Source: Parus major (lineage: Eukaryota > Chordata > Aves > Passeriformes > Paridae). From it: a stretch of 64,000 bases of DNA. The notes beneath the pieces are model-generated. The model was given only the letters and a program-made list of their open reading frames with translations, was not told where the DNA came from and did not search any database. Of this stretch, positions 12,329 through 24,723 are shown piece after piece (position 1 is the first letter of the stretch; each line of letters starts with the position of its first letter). The stretch spans positions 72,055,756 through 72,119,755 of the forward strand of contig NC_031769.1 of NCBI RefSeq assembly GCF_001522545.3, written 5' to 3'. The translations under genes and the position numbers were made by a program.

Positions 12329-14324
12329 CGACTTTTAAGAGGAACTTGAAAATACTATAGAAATTCATTCTCTTGCTAAATCTTGTCATGATAAATTTTT
12401 CAGATATGAATGGACCCCTGCACCTAAGCTCTTTAGGAAGAAAATAATGACTAAATATTTGTGACCAAAAAGGAAATATGACATGTAAATTTGCATGAGC
12501 TAAGGTCCTGAAATTCTCCTATAACACTGATACCATCAAAAGAAGAAAGAAACCTCCTCAGGCTGTATCTCCACAGGGACTCTCCAATATAGTCAGTACC
12601 TCTCAGGTCTTTCTATGACTCCTACTCTTTCTACAGTTTGTGATCAATAATATTAAATTGATGATACAAATGTATCATAATATTCTACATGGGCTGTATT
12701 TTGCCCTGATTTTGCTGACAGTGATGATAACAAAATAACTATCTGCCTAACTTTATTTGCACAATAGGTAAACAGCACTAATTATATTAGAAGTGGTTTT
12801 AATGTTTTATAGTACATTAAGTAAATTCAATATAAGTTTTCCCCTAAGTATAATAATAATCATCTACCTACCTATATACCTATAGTTGATTTTGCTACTC
12901 TGTTTTATTTCTAATTGAGACTTGAAAGGAATCAATTTGAACTAAATTTCAAATTAATTGAAATTGACTCAGAAGCATTATCTGCAAAATGGTCTTGGTA
13001 AACTCAAGAGCTCTATCCAAAATTTAAGTCAGAAGACCCCATGTTATATACAATTCTTAAGAAGAAGAAAAAAAAACAAATCAAAAGTCCTATATAATGT
13101 TAAAATAATTCCTTAAGATGACCATTCAATGTTCCACATCAGGATGTCTAAGGAGCATGACAAGTTTTCATTTAGAAAGACCCATTTTCAGTACACTAGG
13201 GCCTTTAACCTTGATAATATTTCACTTTTATCTTCATGTCTGTGGAAAACAGCATTACAGGGGCTCATTATCAGAAAACTGCAATTTGGAGGAAGTACAT
13301 CAGAAGAGACAGTCAAGTGCTACATCTTAGAGACTACCAATTAGATCTAGCTGGTTTTGTTTCTTTATGTTAGTAGCTGTAACTTTACTGGAAAATGCAT
13401 ACAAAACGTATGCAGACTGGGATAATTTTAAACTGAAATACTATGGCAATTTCAGCTTATTTATTTAATGCAGATTTTAGTCTCACAAAATCCATATGTA
13501 TTAAAAAAGCTATGAGCAAAAGATAGTTCAGGTGCCTAAATAACATAATATGCTACTGTGATGCAGAATTAATTTTTCTTTTTCCATTACAGAAACACAG
13601 TATCACATATAGGTCTTAATACTAGTATTTCCAACAAATCAAACACAAGATTTTAAATTTTCATTCTAAGCACCAACATGACACAAATATAATGTCAGTT
13701 GCACCATTTAGTTACAAAAAACTCCAAACATTTCAGTATGACTTGCATTCAATTTGGCAAGTAAAATTTATCTTGATATTTCTCTACACAGGGTCAGCAG
13801 GAATCTGTACAATGCAGTTCATGATGCATTGCATGGGCATCATGAGCAGTCATGCCCAAGGCAGCAGTGTTAAATCTCTCTTTTATTTAGGTTTATTAGT
13901 TTCTGTTTGTTCCTGTGGTAACTACTTTTCATGAAAGCACATTTCAGTATAAACTACAGTCAGAGCAAGTCTGTTCTCATGGGATTTTTTGTTGGGATTT
14001 TTTGGAACACAATGCATAGATAATATTCTAATCTACATGCTTAAGGCAAAAAAAACTAAAACTCCCACACAGTATGATCTGGAGGTTCCCAAGCTAAAGT
14101 AATAAAATAACCAGAAATCCTACTTCCTTATTTTCAATTTATCAATAGATTATCTGAAACGTTTCTTATAATTTCAAAGCTTCTCACTAAGGGCAAGATT
14201 ATTTCTAGGTATTATGTTTTGCATAAAAAACATTAATGAGATAAATATATTCATTGAGAAGGAACACTATAAGGTTATAATACCAGACTTAGTTGAGGTT
14301 GTTATCATATAATATGTTCAGTTG

Positions 14325-15235
14325 GGAGTTATCCACCAGAGTCCAACTCCTGGCCCTACATAGGACACCACTCCAGAAGTCACACCATATGCCTGAGAAC
14401 TTTGCTCAAATGCTTCTTGATCTCTGTCAGGCTTGGTGCTGTAACCACTTCCCTTGGGAGCCTTTTCCAGTGCCCAGCCAACCTCTGGATAAAAAACTGT
14501 TTCATGATATCCAATCTAAACCTCCCGCAACCTCAGCTTCAGGCATTTCCTCTCCTTGACCAAGCTGTGTTACTTGGTCATGAGAGAGAAAAGAACAGTA
14601 CATGCCCCACCACTTCCCCTCATGAGGATGCTGAAGACCATGATGAGGTTTCCCCTCAGTCTCCTCCAGGCAGAACAGACCAAGTGACTTCCTCTGCTCT
14701 TCATACAGCTTCCCCTCAAAGTCCTTCACTATCCTCATTACCCTTCTTTGGATGCTCTCTAAACAGATCAATGACTTTCTTATGCTGTGGCACCCAAAAC
14801 TGCCCCCAGCACTCGAGATGAGGCTGCCCCAGCTCAGAGCAGAGCAGGACAATCCACTCCCTGACCACCTGGCCATGCTGTGCCTGATACAGGCCCAACA
14901 CAATTGGCCCTCCTGGCTGTCAGGGCACTGCTGACTCATGTTCAACTTCCCATCAATCAGGATCACCAGGTCCTTTCCACAGCACTGGTCTCTGGTCTCT
15001 CACTCCCTAGTCTGTATGTAAACCAGGGTTACCCCATCCCAGGTGCAGCATCCAGCACTTTCCCTTTTTAAGCTTCATATGGTTAGTGATTGCCCATATC
15101 TCTAATTTGTCAAGGTCTCTCTGCCCTTGAGGGAGCCCACAGCTCTTCCAATTTAGTGTCATTGAGAAACCTACTTAGTAGTTCTTTAACTTCTTCATCC
15201 AAGGTATTAATCATGTTGAATACTAACAGTATGTT
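14325..15235 (-). mobile_element. CR1 LINE, 3' part, minus strand
   Basis: The low-coordinate end begins GAGTCCAACTCCTGGCCC, the complement of the CR1 3' UTR, and the copy runs inward to about 15235 (ATCCAAGGTATTAATCATGT, the complement of the reverse transcriptase region). On the minus strand the translated pieces IQRRVMRIVKDFEG, YEEQRKSLGLFCLEE and MSQQCPDSQEGQLCW match the usual CR1 order. It shares CACTTCCC.TGGGAGCC and GTGCCCAG with the CR1 copy at 60930-61300, so the two belong to related subfamilies. The terminal octamer repeats are lost or too diverged to see. The frame is broken by stops. Confidence 0.9.
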
Positions 15236-18200
15236 AAACAGTAACAGAAAAATTTCCTAAAAATAATCTTTACAATGTTTTAGTGTACCAGTGAAAATTT
15301 TTGTCACTTAACCTTGCATGAAATTATAGAAAGACCTGTAGCAGAAAAATGAATATACTAATATTTTTACAATTCTAAAAATTATGTTAATTGCTCATTT
15401 ATTTCATACATCAAAACCTAGGCGTATTACTCCTTTTTTCCACAGATAGCTATTCTATGGTAATGAATTATAGTTTAGTGCATAAATTATTCATGACTAA
15501 GTTTGCCCATATGTAACTGTGAGCAGAGAGATTTGAGCAGGTGCAGTTTGCTGCAGTAGGATTTCTAGTCTCAGAATCAGTAGGCGTGCTGACAGAAAGT
15601 CATACATGTGCAAAAATGTCATCAGTTACATTCTCTGTGGTTCCAGAACTAGTGTGGTGCCTGCCAGCTTCAGAGTTATCCTGCCTACTCTGCTGGGCAC
15701 TATGGACATGTCCTTAGTACTCCGAGTATGCCAGTTGTTAAGATTTTAAACATAAGTCTCATGATAGTTTCTGTTTTTCTGGAAGATCCTGAGGCCAAAA
15801 TTCAAAGCCCACATGAAAATCTCAGCCTGCATGCTAAAACATTTTGCTTGTAATTCTTCAAGTCATGAAAAAAAGCTTTGAAATTTCACTGAAAATGTAC
15901 CCTAAAGGATCAGAAAGCTATGAGAAATGCAAACGCTCAAATCCTTTTTTTTTCCTTCTAAGTAGTGTAACATTTAATGACTCTAAAATCTTAAGATATT
16001 TTTTAGTTTTCAGGCACTGAAAAAGTTCCTAAAACAAAAGAGAGGTAAAAACAGTCAGGATAGAAGCAACACAGTGAGTGTGTTATGGATATGGTATATC
16101 CATAGCAAAGCCATAATTTTTTGGGAATATGTAGCTTCCAAAGGATGACCTCACTTCACTGCACCAAACATAGCTACTGATGTGTGCCCTTATTACACTT
16201 TACCTTTTAGAAAGTTAATAGTACATCTAAACATCACCATTTCCTGAACACGGGATCAACATTTCTGCAAACTACTCTTAGCATTATTCATACTATTATT
16301 AGCTATAATACCATTACTGTTATTTCTCGGAACAAAACTTCATATTTTGAACTTGCCTTTTAATATACATTTTATTAAACCAACCATTTGTTTAGCACAT
16401 CATTATACCAAAGATGCATCATGAAAACAGTAAGCAGCCAATGATGCCTTTAGCACTAAAATGTTTTATTGGGAGCATACTCAGGGTATTAAATGCTCTT
16501 GATTTCCCAAAAGTCATGGAAGGTGAGTATGTTTATCACATATGTATGATGCTCTTACCACTCTGGTTACATGGTGTTACTTTCAACGGTTAATTTTAAA
16601 AACTAAAAAGAACCGAAACATCAGGGCCATATAGTCTGGCAGACCAGCAGCGAGGAGTATGAAATTTAAGGAGAAAGACAAAGTATATTGGAAGCTTTTA
16701 TCCCCACTGTCTGAACTGTTCTTTGCTGTTATTTGACACCTAATAAGTGCCCATTAATAACAAAAGTTGTCATAGGGGAAAAAAAGAACATTAAAAACAT
16801 GACGCTGCTAAATTCAATTTACTGAATAAGCTAAATAAGACAGAGGCAATGTCAGGAAAATACTACCCCCATGCACACACACACAGAATTAACTGAGACT
16901 GCCCCAGTTATTTCTTCACTGACTAGCACAGCTTGCCCATGGGAACACAGCATTGACTAAGGGTAGTCTCAATGTCTGGTTCAGGACAGGAGGTCAACAC
17001 CCACATGTAACTTTTTCATCTGGACCTTCTGCTTCTTGAAGGCATTGGATGTCCATGCAGCAGCACTTTCCCCAATCTTTCATACTGGTGGCATTAAATA
17101 GAAAGATTATGTGCAATCAAATCTTTATCACACTTCACTTTTCCATCAGTTTCAAGTATTGTTCTGTGTCACAAATGAGTACTTTAAGATCACTGAAATG
17201 ATCACCAGCAAACAAATCAGTAAAAACAGGTTTAATATAAAAGCAAAAGTATGCCAAAGTTCATTTGCAAGGTTTTCTCTACTACTTACTAGATGGTTAA
17301 AGCACACTGAATAAAAAACTAAAAAAAAAATCCTGAGTCAATAAATCCAAGCTGAAATAAACCCAAAACTAGCGATGTGGAGGTGAAGAAGGAAGACAAA
17401 AGGATTGGAAAGGACAAAGATAAAAAGGAGTGTGGACCACTAGAACTTAACTGTAACATAAGTCAAATGATTTTCCAAAGTATTCATGTAGAATTTACTG
17501 CACCACAACAGTAACTTATGTACAGGCCTAACTTACTTACAAATATAAAGTATTTAAGAATCTAGGAGAGCAGCACTCAAGTACATTTACTGTGGCATAT
17601 TTGCACTCGCATGCACTCAGACATACATAAAGAGTCTGCAAAAGGTACCAGTGAAATAGTCACTTTGGATGCCTTTGCATCTTCTCAACAGGCAAAGGGT
17701 CAAACCTTAAGGAGTGGAGAGTATCAGCCCAGGATCCATTTTTGTTGTTTGGTGCTCCTCCAAGTAAAAATCTTGAAAGTTCACTAGCTCCAAGAGGTCC
17801 CACTCAGAGGGAGGTTGCTGGTCACAGCCTTCTGTAGTCCAAAAGACCTTAAATCGTTTCATTTCGGACTATGGTTTATTGGCCACTAGAAAGTTGGCTG
17901 AAGCAATTTTTCATCCTGGCTCCAATTTGGATCAGTAACTTCCTTTGAAACTCTAATAACATAAATATTATTCCACTTGAGTTGTCATTCAGGAAAAAAA
18001 AGGGGTGTCCAAGGCTGTTCATTAAAAAAAACCCAGGTATTCATTATGAGAGCACAAGTTCCTGGGAACAGATAGCATTTCTGACGAGCTCAAGAGGAGC
18101 TCAGCCCAGGTGCTGTTCATCAAGGCCAAGGTGTAATAAGTATTTCTCAGATCATAGTGTGCATGTGTGGGTAAGGCAGGGGGCACCACTGCCTGCTGTC

Positions 18201-19029
18201 ACGTTTTAATCTGTACAAAGAGTCATCACACTCTGTTTTGTTCTCATTATCCTGACATTCACATATCATTATATTCTATTACTCAACTCTTGATCAAACC
18301 AAGGTCATGAACCGCCTGTGTCAGGAGTAAAAGAAACATTTTTGTTTATGTTTTAGCATGCTCATTTATAATTAAATTAAGAAATTTCTTGAAGCAGTAT
18401 TGTGCGTATTTTCTCTCTTTTTAGGGAAGAAAATGAACACTACTTAATGGACCATATGTTTAGGTGAAGTAAATCCTGGTAGCATGACTGACTTGAAATA
18501 TATCTAGGCCTAGAAAAGGACATACTCTGATTTCTCAGTTCATTTTTTTCCCACTCCACTACCTCTTCTGCATTCCATATCAATTTGGCTATAGTGTTCA
18601 TGAAATATTAATAGTGATTTAATGTGAAATGAAACACTCTTAGAACAACTGAATAGTCTATCCCTGTTCAGAATTACTTGTTTGTTCTATCTGCCATTTT
18701 GCCTGTCAGGTCCCTTAATGTACTCTATTTTCATGGCATCAGCTGATTTCCTCTGAAATGTAAAAAAACAAGGTAAATTTTTAGAGCTTTCCTATATTTT
18801 TTTCTGTTTGGATTAGCAATTTATACTTATTAATCCCTAGTAGACACTGTCATATTCTGACAGGCCTATTCAGATAGTGATGAGAAACTCAAACTACATT
18901 TCCCTTATTTCCTTTCTTGGGCCAGATTCTGCTCTCACTAAAAATATGAGTATTCCAGAGAAATAACGTTTCTTTAACTAATCTACTTCCAAGACTTCCC
19001 TGCAAAGTACTTGGAGCTACTGATGAGTT
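15236..19029. other. AT-rich unique DNA, no gene seen
   Basis: No recognisable repeat or gene. Minor items are a short CA run near 16870 and a donor-like site GAAG/GTGAGTAT near 16522 without a convincing partner acceptor. Confidence 0.6.
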
Positions 19030-19797
19030 AAAAACTGGACACGATCCAGCAATGTGCACTTGCAGTCCAGAAAGCCAAATACATTCTAGCCTGCAGCACT
19101 GCATATGTGGCCTGAAGATCAAGGGAGGTGATTTTGCCCTGCTACATCCAGCTCCAGAGTCTTCAGCACAGAAAAGACATGGACCTGATAGAGTGGGTCT
19201 GGATGGGGGCCACAAATGTCTGGAGGGTTTTTTCAGCCTGAAGACAAGAAGGTTCTGTGGAGGCCTTTATTGCAGCCTTTCAGGCTTAAAGGGTGTCTAT
19301 AAGAAACTTCTGGGAACAAACTTTTCAGCAGGGCCTGCTGCAATAGGACAAGGGTTAATGGCTTTAAACTGAAAAAGGATCAATTTAGACTAGATATAAG
19401 GAAGCATGATTGTTGTATTTAGGAACGGCATTTCCCACTTCCCCATCCCTCTCAGTGCCATGCTTTTCTTCCCAACCCAAGCCAGGACCCTTTTCTCAGA
19501 AGTGAGAATTCCTTCCTTCTGACCCCAAGAGATAACCTGAAGGGGTATGGAGTAACAACCTAGACACATCCTCACTGCAACCGCAAAAAATTAATCCTGT
19601 CTTTTGGGCAAAACCAGGACAGTGATAAAACACTGGAAGAGGTCACCCAGAGAGGTGGTTGATGCCCCACCCCTGGAAGCATTCTAGGTTATGTTGGGTG
19701 GGGCTCTGAACAACCTGATCTATTTGAAGATGTCCCAGCTCTTTCAAGGGGGTTGGACTAGATAAACCTCTAAAGATCCATTTAAACCTGTTCCTTA
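19030..19797 (+). mobile_element. CR1 LINE, 3' part, plus strand, split by an LTR
   Basis: CR1 landmarks in order include CAGTCCAGAAAGCCAAATAC (19062), AAAGACATGGACCTGATAG (19172), TTTTTCAGCCTGAAGA, AGACTAGATATAAGGAAG (19387-19404), then, after an interruption, AAAACACTGGAAGAGGTCAC (19628), CAACCTGATCTA (19711) and GGGGGTTGGACTAGATAAAC (19749). The two halves join cleanly if 19411-19621 is removed, leaving one copy of the target. The extreme 3' octamers are eroded; the recognisable part ends near 19797. Confidence 0.87.
19411..19621 (-). mobile_element. Short solo LTR (211 bp) inserted in CR1
   Basis: The insertion begins TGTTGTATTT and ends CCAGGACA on the plus strand, giving TG...CA ends on both strands. 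On the minus strand it starts TGTCCTGGTTTTGCC, which closely resembles the start TGTCCTGGTT of the plus-strand LTR at 23062-23496. Flanks are ATGAT (19406-19410) and GTGAT (19622-19626), four of five bases alike, in line with the 5 bp duplication of ERVL-type elements. It is short for an LTR, so it may be internally deleted or of a compact non-autonomous family. Confidence 0.72.
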
Positions 19798-19819
19798 TGC
19801 TTTTTAATAATGCATGGCA

Positions 19820-19910
19820 TTTAAATATATATACATATATGCATTTGAATAATTTATTTATTTAAATATTTAAATAAAGATTTTATATGCATTTAAATAA
19901 ACAATAAAGA
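19820..19910. repeat. AT-rich low-complexity DNA with a short direct repeat
   Basis: Almost pure A/T with the 16 bp unit ATATGCATTTRAATAA occurring at 19837-19852 and 19885-19900. It directly follows the CR1 copy. Confidence 0.7.
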
Positions 19911-20158
19911 GAAAACCTAAATTGAGTTGTGCAAGACCTTTGCCTTTGCACTTTTCATAAACAGAATAACGTTTCACATTGTGACACTTCACGATGCTCA
20001 AAAGAGCTGTCACAACATTAAATTAAATATGATTGCCACCCACTATGTTTTCAGAGAAGAGGAATCTTAAAATGTACTTTAAAGATAATTATTTTGGAAA
20101 AGGTTTTTAAATATCACATTGGTGGACAGTAGTATGAAAATAGATGGATAGGATGGGT

Positions 20159-20216
20159 GGATGGATGGATGGATGGATGGATGGATGGATGGATGGATGG
20201 ATGGATGGATGGATGG
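20159..20216. repeat. (ATGG)n tetranucleotide microsatellite
   Basis: About 14.5 uninterrupted 4 bp units, with degenerate copies at 20141-20158 (TAGATGGATAGGATGGG) and an A-rich run with TAGATAGGATG just after. A long pure core is expected to be length-polymorphic. Confidence 0.97.
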
Positions 20217-22744
20217 AAAAAAATAGATAGGATGCAAATTTTACATTTTCCAGTGAGTATATATTTTTAATTTATGGGATGAATTAAAAGAAGTGATTGC
20301 AGAATTATTATTCATGCTTCTTGAAAGCGGGAGAACATTTAATAATTAATTATTAATGTTTTAATGTATGGATTTTTCTTCTTTTCAAATTTTCCTACTG
20401 GTCTCTGCATTTTTTCTAATGTAGCAAGGATTTTTCATTGTTTTGTTTATACAGCCAGGCAACTATCTTGTCTTTTGACAGTATGAGTGAGAGTTGATTG
20501 TTCCTAAGCACCTCACCTTTATAATTTAAAAACTGAGTTGGAACAATTCTATCCTTCTGGAGATTCTTTAAAACTTTCTGAGTATTAGTACATAAATCCT
20601 AAATACTCATTTAAAAATCAGTCTCTTTCAGAGATATCTCAAAAATAGTCTTTCCAGAAACAAAAGAACCCCAAACCAAATCTCATTTTTGAAAATGTAG
20701 ACTGCATCTTGTGAGAAATAGCATTAAAAGAAGCTTTTCATACACAGTCTATAAAATGAATGTGTAAAAAATGAAAAATCCTGTACAGGTCAAGAATAAA
20801 AAAAATGTAATACATGAAACAGTTAATTTTTTTTCTGTATCCCACAGTGTGAGATGGTTTCTTATCTTTATCTGAAGGTCTCCTGACACATGCTGTTTCG
20901 TATTTGGACTTTGAGAAAAGGATGGCACTCTGAAGAAGAATAGACATTCTTCCAATGCATTGAACATGACTCATACCATGCTTCTATCTTAGAAGATGCA
21001 AAGGTTTTCAAACGAAAAATATTTCTTTTAATATATTTATATTATAAATTTAGGTGACATTCCTAAGCTGCCCTAGCATCCAGTTATTTTTACAGTTATT
21101 TCTGTAAAACAAAATGCTCTGTTCACTAAAGAATTATGCCCTAGTCCAAGCTTGAATTTCGTCTGCTTTTTTGGTTTTTTTTAAGTGTACGCTTAAATGG
21201 AATTGGCATTCTAAAACATGTCCTAGTCATGATGTGATTTTTCTGCCATAAAAAGATAATAAGCAAACACAAGAGGAAAGGGAGCAAATTAGACATTATA
21301 TAGAGTAACTTGTAAACTAATAAAAAGTATTATTTATAATCTAAAAGAAAAGATGACATTTCACAAATTTGGGTATATTGGTAATGAAGGTCAGAGGAAT
21401 TCAAAGCTTAGAGTATTTGCATATGACTAATGCCACAGTTTTTTGTAGTGTCACTGTCATATATGCCACAGTTTTTCCACTTTTCATATCTACTTCATAC
21501 AGGTTTGAAAACTGGCACTGAGAACCATCTCCTTAAGACCAAAACATGTAATCAAGACTTTGGTATGGAAGAAAGACACAAATATATACATTTGTTACTC
21601 CCAAATATTTTTTTTTAGGTGCATAGAAATGAGCAGTTCACATACTGCTCAGCTATTACCAGTATGGAATCCATTGCAGAAATAAAGAAAAGAAAAAAAA
21701 AGACTACAGGAGGGGATGCTGATAACAGTTGCTACCTTCTTCTATCAACATTTCATTTTTCTTCTCTGCAAAGACAGCAGAAGAAACTGCTGCTTGGTTT
21801 GATCATTTTACTATCCTGAGGCAAAAGGAAGACAATTACAACATGAACTTCCTCACATCTCAACGTTGTAAGAAATTACTCATTATTTTTCCCTATTGAA
21901 TTCAACTGCCCTTTTCAGCTACCAGCAGAGAGATGAACAGGACAATGTTTCTCAGAGAGAATTCTTAGCTCTTGATTCTGCTCAAATAATCTATAAAAAT
22001 CCAAATCTCAAATCAGAAGATTGAGAAGAGTTTGTTAGCATAGACTCAAAGTTTTATGCACTTACTCAGAGGTCCGCTAAAATGTCAGAAAAATCATACC
22101 AACCTACCCCTCTTCTAGTTCTTCTCCTCAGCACTAAAGCAGCCATTCTCTCTTCCCCTATCTTAATTTGTATTTGCCCATTCTTTAAAATTCCAGATAA
22201 GCAAGTAATTCACAGTATATAGGGCCCATACTTCCAGTTTAAATATCAAATCTGGATTTTGTAAACACCTCCATTAGTGCTGACATTATATTTTAATTAA
22301 CAGTCAAAGGCAGCTCTTTGTTTGTTAAAAACAAACCACAGTGCTTTATCTATCATGTAGACTCATCTTGTTCCAAGTACATACTGATAACAAGTACAAA
22401 TTCATTATTATTAACACAAGGAAAACTTCATTATCATGCTTTACTCTAATTCCTTCCCTGTTCCTTTTATATTGTTAAAGTACATACAATTCAAGCCATA
22501 GGAATGACTTTACAACAATGTGTCTTTTAAGACAGTAGTTGTAACTTTCTTTGGCTTTCAGTAAAAGTAGATGCACATTTTTCATATTAATTAATTTCAT
22601 CTTTAGATTATAGTCCCATAGAATTATGCATAATAAGAACTGTCCAGGCTAGGGTGTTGAATTTGGTTTTTTTCCAAAGGTAAAAAGTGATCAAAAGACA
22701 TAGACCCTCTAAACATAGAGCAAAAAATATGCCTGCATATGTAA

Positions 22745-22985
22745 ACAGAATCACAAAACCATAGAAGTGTGAAGTTAGAACAGACCTCTGGAGATCTGTC
22801 CAAGTCCTTCCTCAAGAGGGACAACTATGGCAAGTTGCTCAGGGCTGTGTCCTCAGAATCTACATGCATGGAGGCTCCACAAACACTCTTGCTCTCTGCT
22901 CTAGTGCTTGACCACTTCCAGAGTGGTCTTTTTTTTTCTTACTTCTAGTTGGAATTTCCCACATTGCAACTCATCTTTTTACTTT
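22745..22985 (-). mobile_element. Old CR1 fragment, minus strand
   Basis: The plus strand reads AGAATCACAAAACCATAGAA, then AACAGACCTCTGGAGATC, CATGGAGGCTCCACAA, CTAGTGCTTGACCACTTCCA and CTAGTTGGAATTTCCCACAT: the complement of a CR1 3' UTR in the correct order and with the correct spacing. It is more diverged than the other copies. The end near 22985 is approximate. A younger LTR lies about 75 bases further on. Confidence 0.75.
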
Positions 22986-23061
22986 AACCCAATTCTTTAA
23001 CCAGGCCCATTAAAAACTTATCTAGGAAGTGTCTAAACATAGGGCCATAGGGCAATGGTGG

Positions 23062-23496
23062 TGTCCTGGTTCTAGCAAGGACAGGGTTAATTTTTACAGT
23101 AGCAAGGAAGGGGGCATGGCTAGGACCTGGACATTATTCTGTACCATCTCATACAGTTTCTGGAGGAAGGGGAAAGGGACTCTTTCCAGGGAAGAAGGGG
23201 TTCTCGTCTGGCAGGGCAGAAAAGTGGAACATCCAGTATTGTCTGAATTGATCTTTCTTATACCCTTTGTCATTCTTATTGTTGCTGTTACTGCTCTATT
23301 TGTTATCTCATTGCTGTTTTGAGTAAATTGTTCCCATGTCAAGCCATAATCTTTGCCTTTTGTTCTTCCAATTCTCCTCTCTAGCCCACTACAGGGAGGA
23401 GGGGAAGGAGAGATCTGAGGTGCGAGACAGCAGTGTGTGGATTGGAGAGTGTTGATGGGGGCATTGATTTGGGGGGACCACTCCTAAATCACGACA
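23062..23496 (+). mobile_element. ERVL-type solo LTR (435 bp) with target duplication
   Basis: It starts TGTCCTGGTT, has AGGGTTAATTTTTAC near 23084, TTTGTTATCTCATTGCTG near 23299, AATCTTTGCCTTTTGTTCTT near 23349 and ends CTCCTAAATCACGACA at 23496. These are landmarks of the plus strand of an avian ERVL-type LTR. The flanks GGTGG (23057-23061) and GGTGC (23497-23501) agree at four of five bases, fitting a slightly mutated 5 bp target duplication. No internal retroviral sequence is present. Confidence 0.88.
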
Positions 23497-23538
23497 GGTG
23501 CAGAAGGAAGCATCCTATTTCACAGCAGGATGGATACC

Positions 23539-23575
23539 TTTTTTTTCTTTTTCTTTTTCTTTTTTTTTTTTTTTT
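23539..23575. repeat. Poly-T tract with C interruptions
   Basis: A 37 bp run of T broken by three C at regular 6-base spacing, located 43 bases after the LTR at 23062-23496. Confidence 0.9.
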
Positions 23576-24705
23576 GAGTATTGATCCATATTATTATGGA
23601 TCTTTTTCCATATATACATAGAACAATGTTTTCACTGATTTAAAATTGTTAGTAAGTACATTATAAAAAGATTTAATTGATCTTTTACTGAGTACAGGAG
23701 ATGCTGCTGCATTTGCAATGCTTAATCATAGCCAGATGAGAGCCAGGAAATAATATGAAATGTGAATAACAAGCAAAACCATTATGCTTTATAAGAAAAA
23801 TTGAGATGTTTCTTAGCATGACTAAATATACTCAAGAACTGTATTCATTCAGTGTATTTATGCAAACAAAGTAATATTTATTTGCTATCCTATTTCTATT
23901 GCCAATCAAAACAAGAAAAAATATTAAAGGGAAGCATGGATAATCACTGATAAGAAATTATAAAATAATAACGAACTAATTATCACTTTCCAGATTTGAG
24001 TTTACAGCTTCACATACTGACATAATATTGATAATTATTCAGAGGAACAGTACTCCATTTCATGGCGTCTGTAGCCTTATTTTATTTTGTGGTAAAAATT
24101 CTGTCTGGCATAGGGATTTTTACTTTTAAAAGAGGTTTTTTAATGCTAATAGTTTCAAAGACTTGCCATTTTGCGCATGTATTTTTCATAATGAAAAGGA
24201 TTTTTCTGAAAATGAGACTTCAAAGACTCCCTTACAATTTAGCCAGACTCTAGGTTCATGGAAGAATGTTCTTCTGGCAAATTCCTCTATCCCACGTGAG
24301 GACAGTTTTAGGCCTTGCATTCCATAGTTCCACAAAGGAAGACACATTGAATTGACAGCATAAACCAACACACATTCATAAAATATCTACATATCACAGC
24401 ATGAATGAATAAGTGGGCTAACAGTAAAATGCCTATCTTTCCATTAGCAACAAAAAATTTAGCAAGTGGTCAACATCTTCCTTTCTGAAGGGTCTTTGAA
24501 AGTCTCACAGAGATTAAACTACCCCATCTCTTCAGAAGGACCCAACACTTAGCACAGATTCACTTCTGCCTATTGGATTGAATTTGTAAAGACTAGAGGA
24601 ACAATTAGATTTTAAGGAGTTTGACAGATGAACTCCTGTGAAGGGTACATTGGCTATTTGCTTTAATAACAAGAGCAGTTAATCTTTAGCTTTAAGAGGA
24701 TATAC

Positions 24706-24723
24706 TTTTTTTTTTTTTTTTTT
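24706..24723. repeat. Poly-T tract (18 T)
   Basis: A pure T run followed by ACAG, so it mimics a very strong splice acceptor. No open exon with a good donor follows. Confidence 0.9.

Larger units (their letters stand above)
9641..14324. other. AT-rich unique DNA with weak exon-like segments
   Basis: No gene assigned. It contains two exon-like segments listed separately (9731-9810 plus, 10669-10723 minus) and an A/C-rich tract at 12266-12328. Nothing else stands out. Confidence 0.55.
19798..22744. other. AT-rich unique DNA with simple repeats
   Basis: No gene is seen. It contains the AT-rich repeat at 19820-19910 and the ATGG array at 20159-20216, listed separately. Two minus-strand overlapping frames of 72 to 78 codons at 20738-20974 have no family features. 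Confidence 0.6.
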
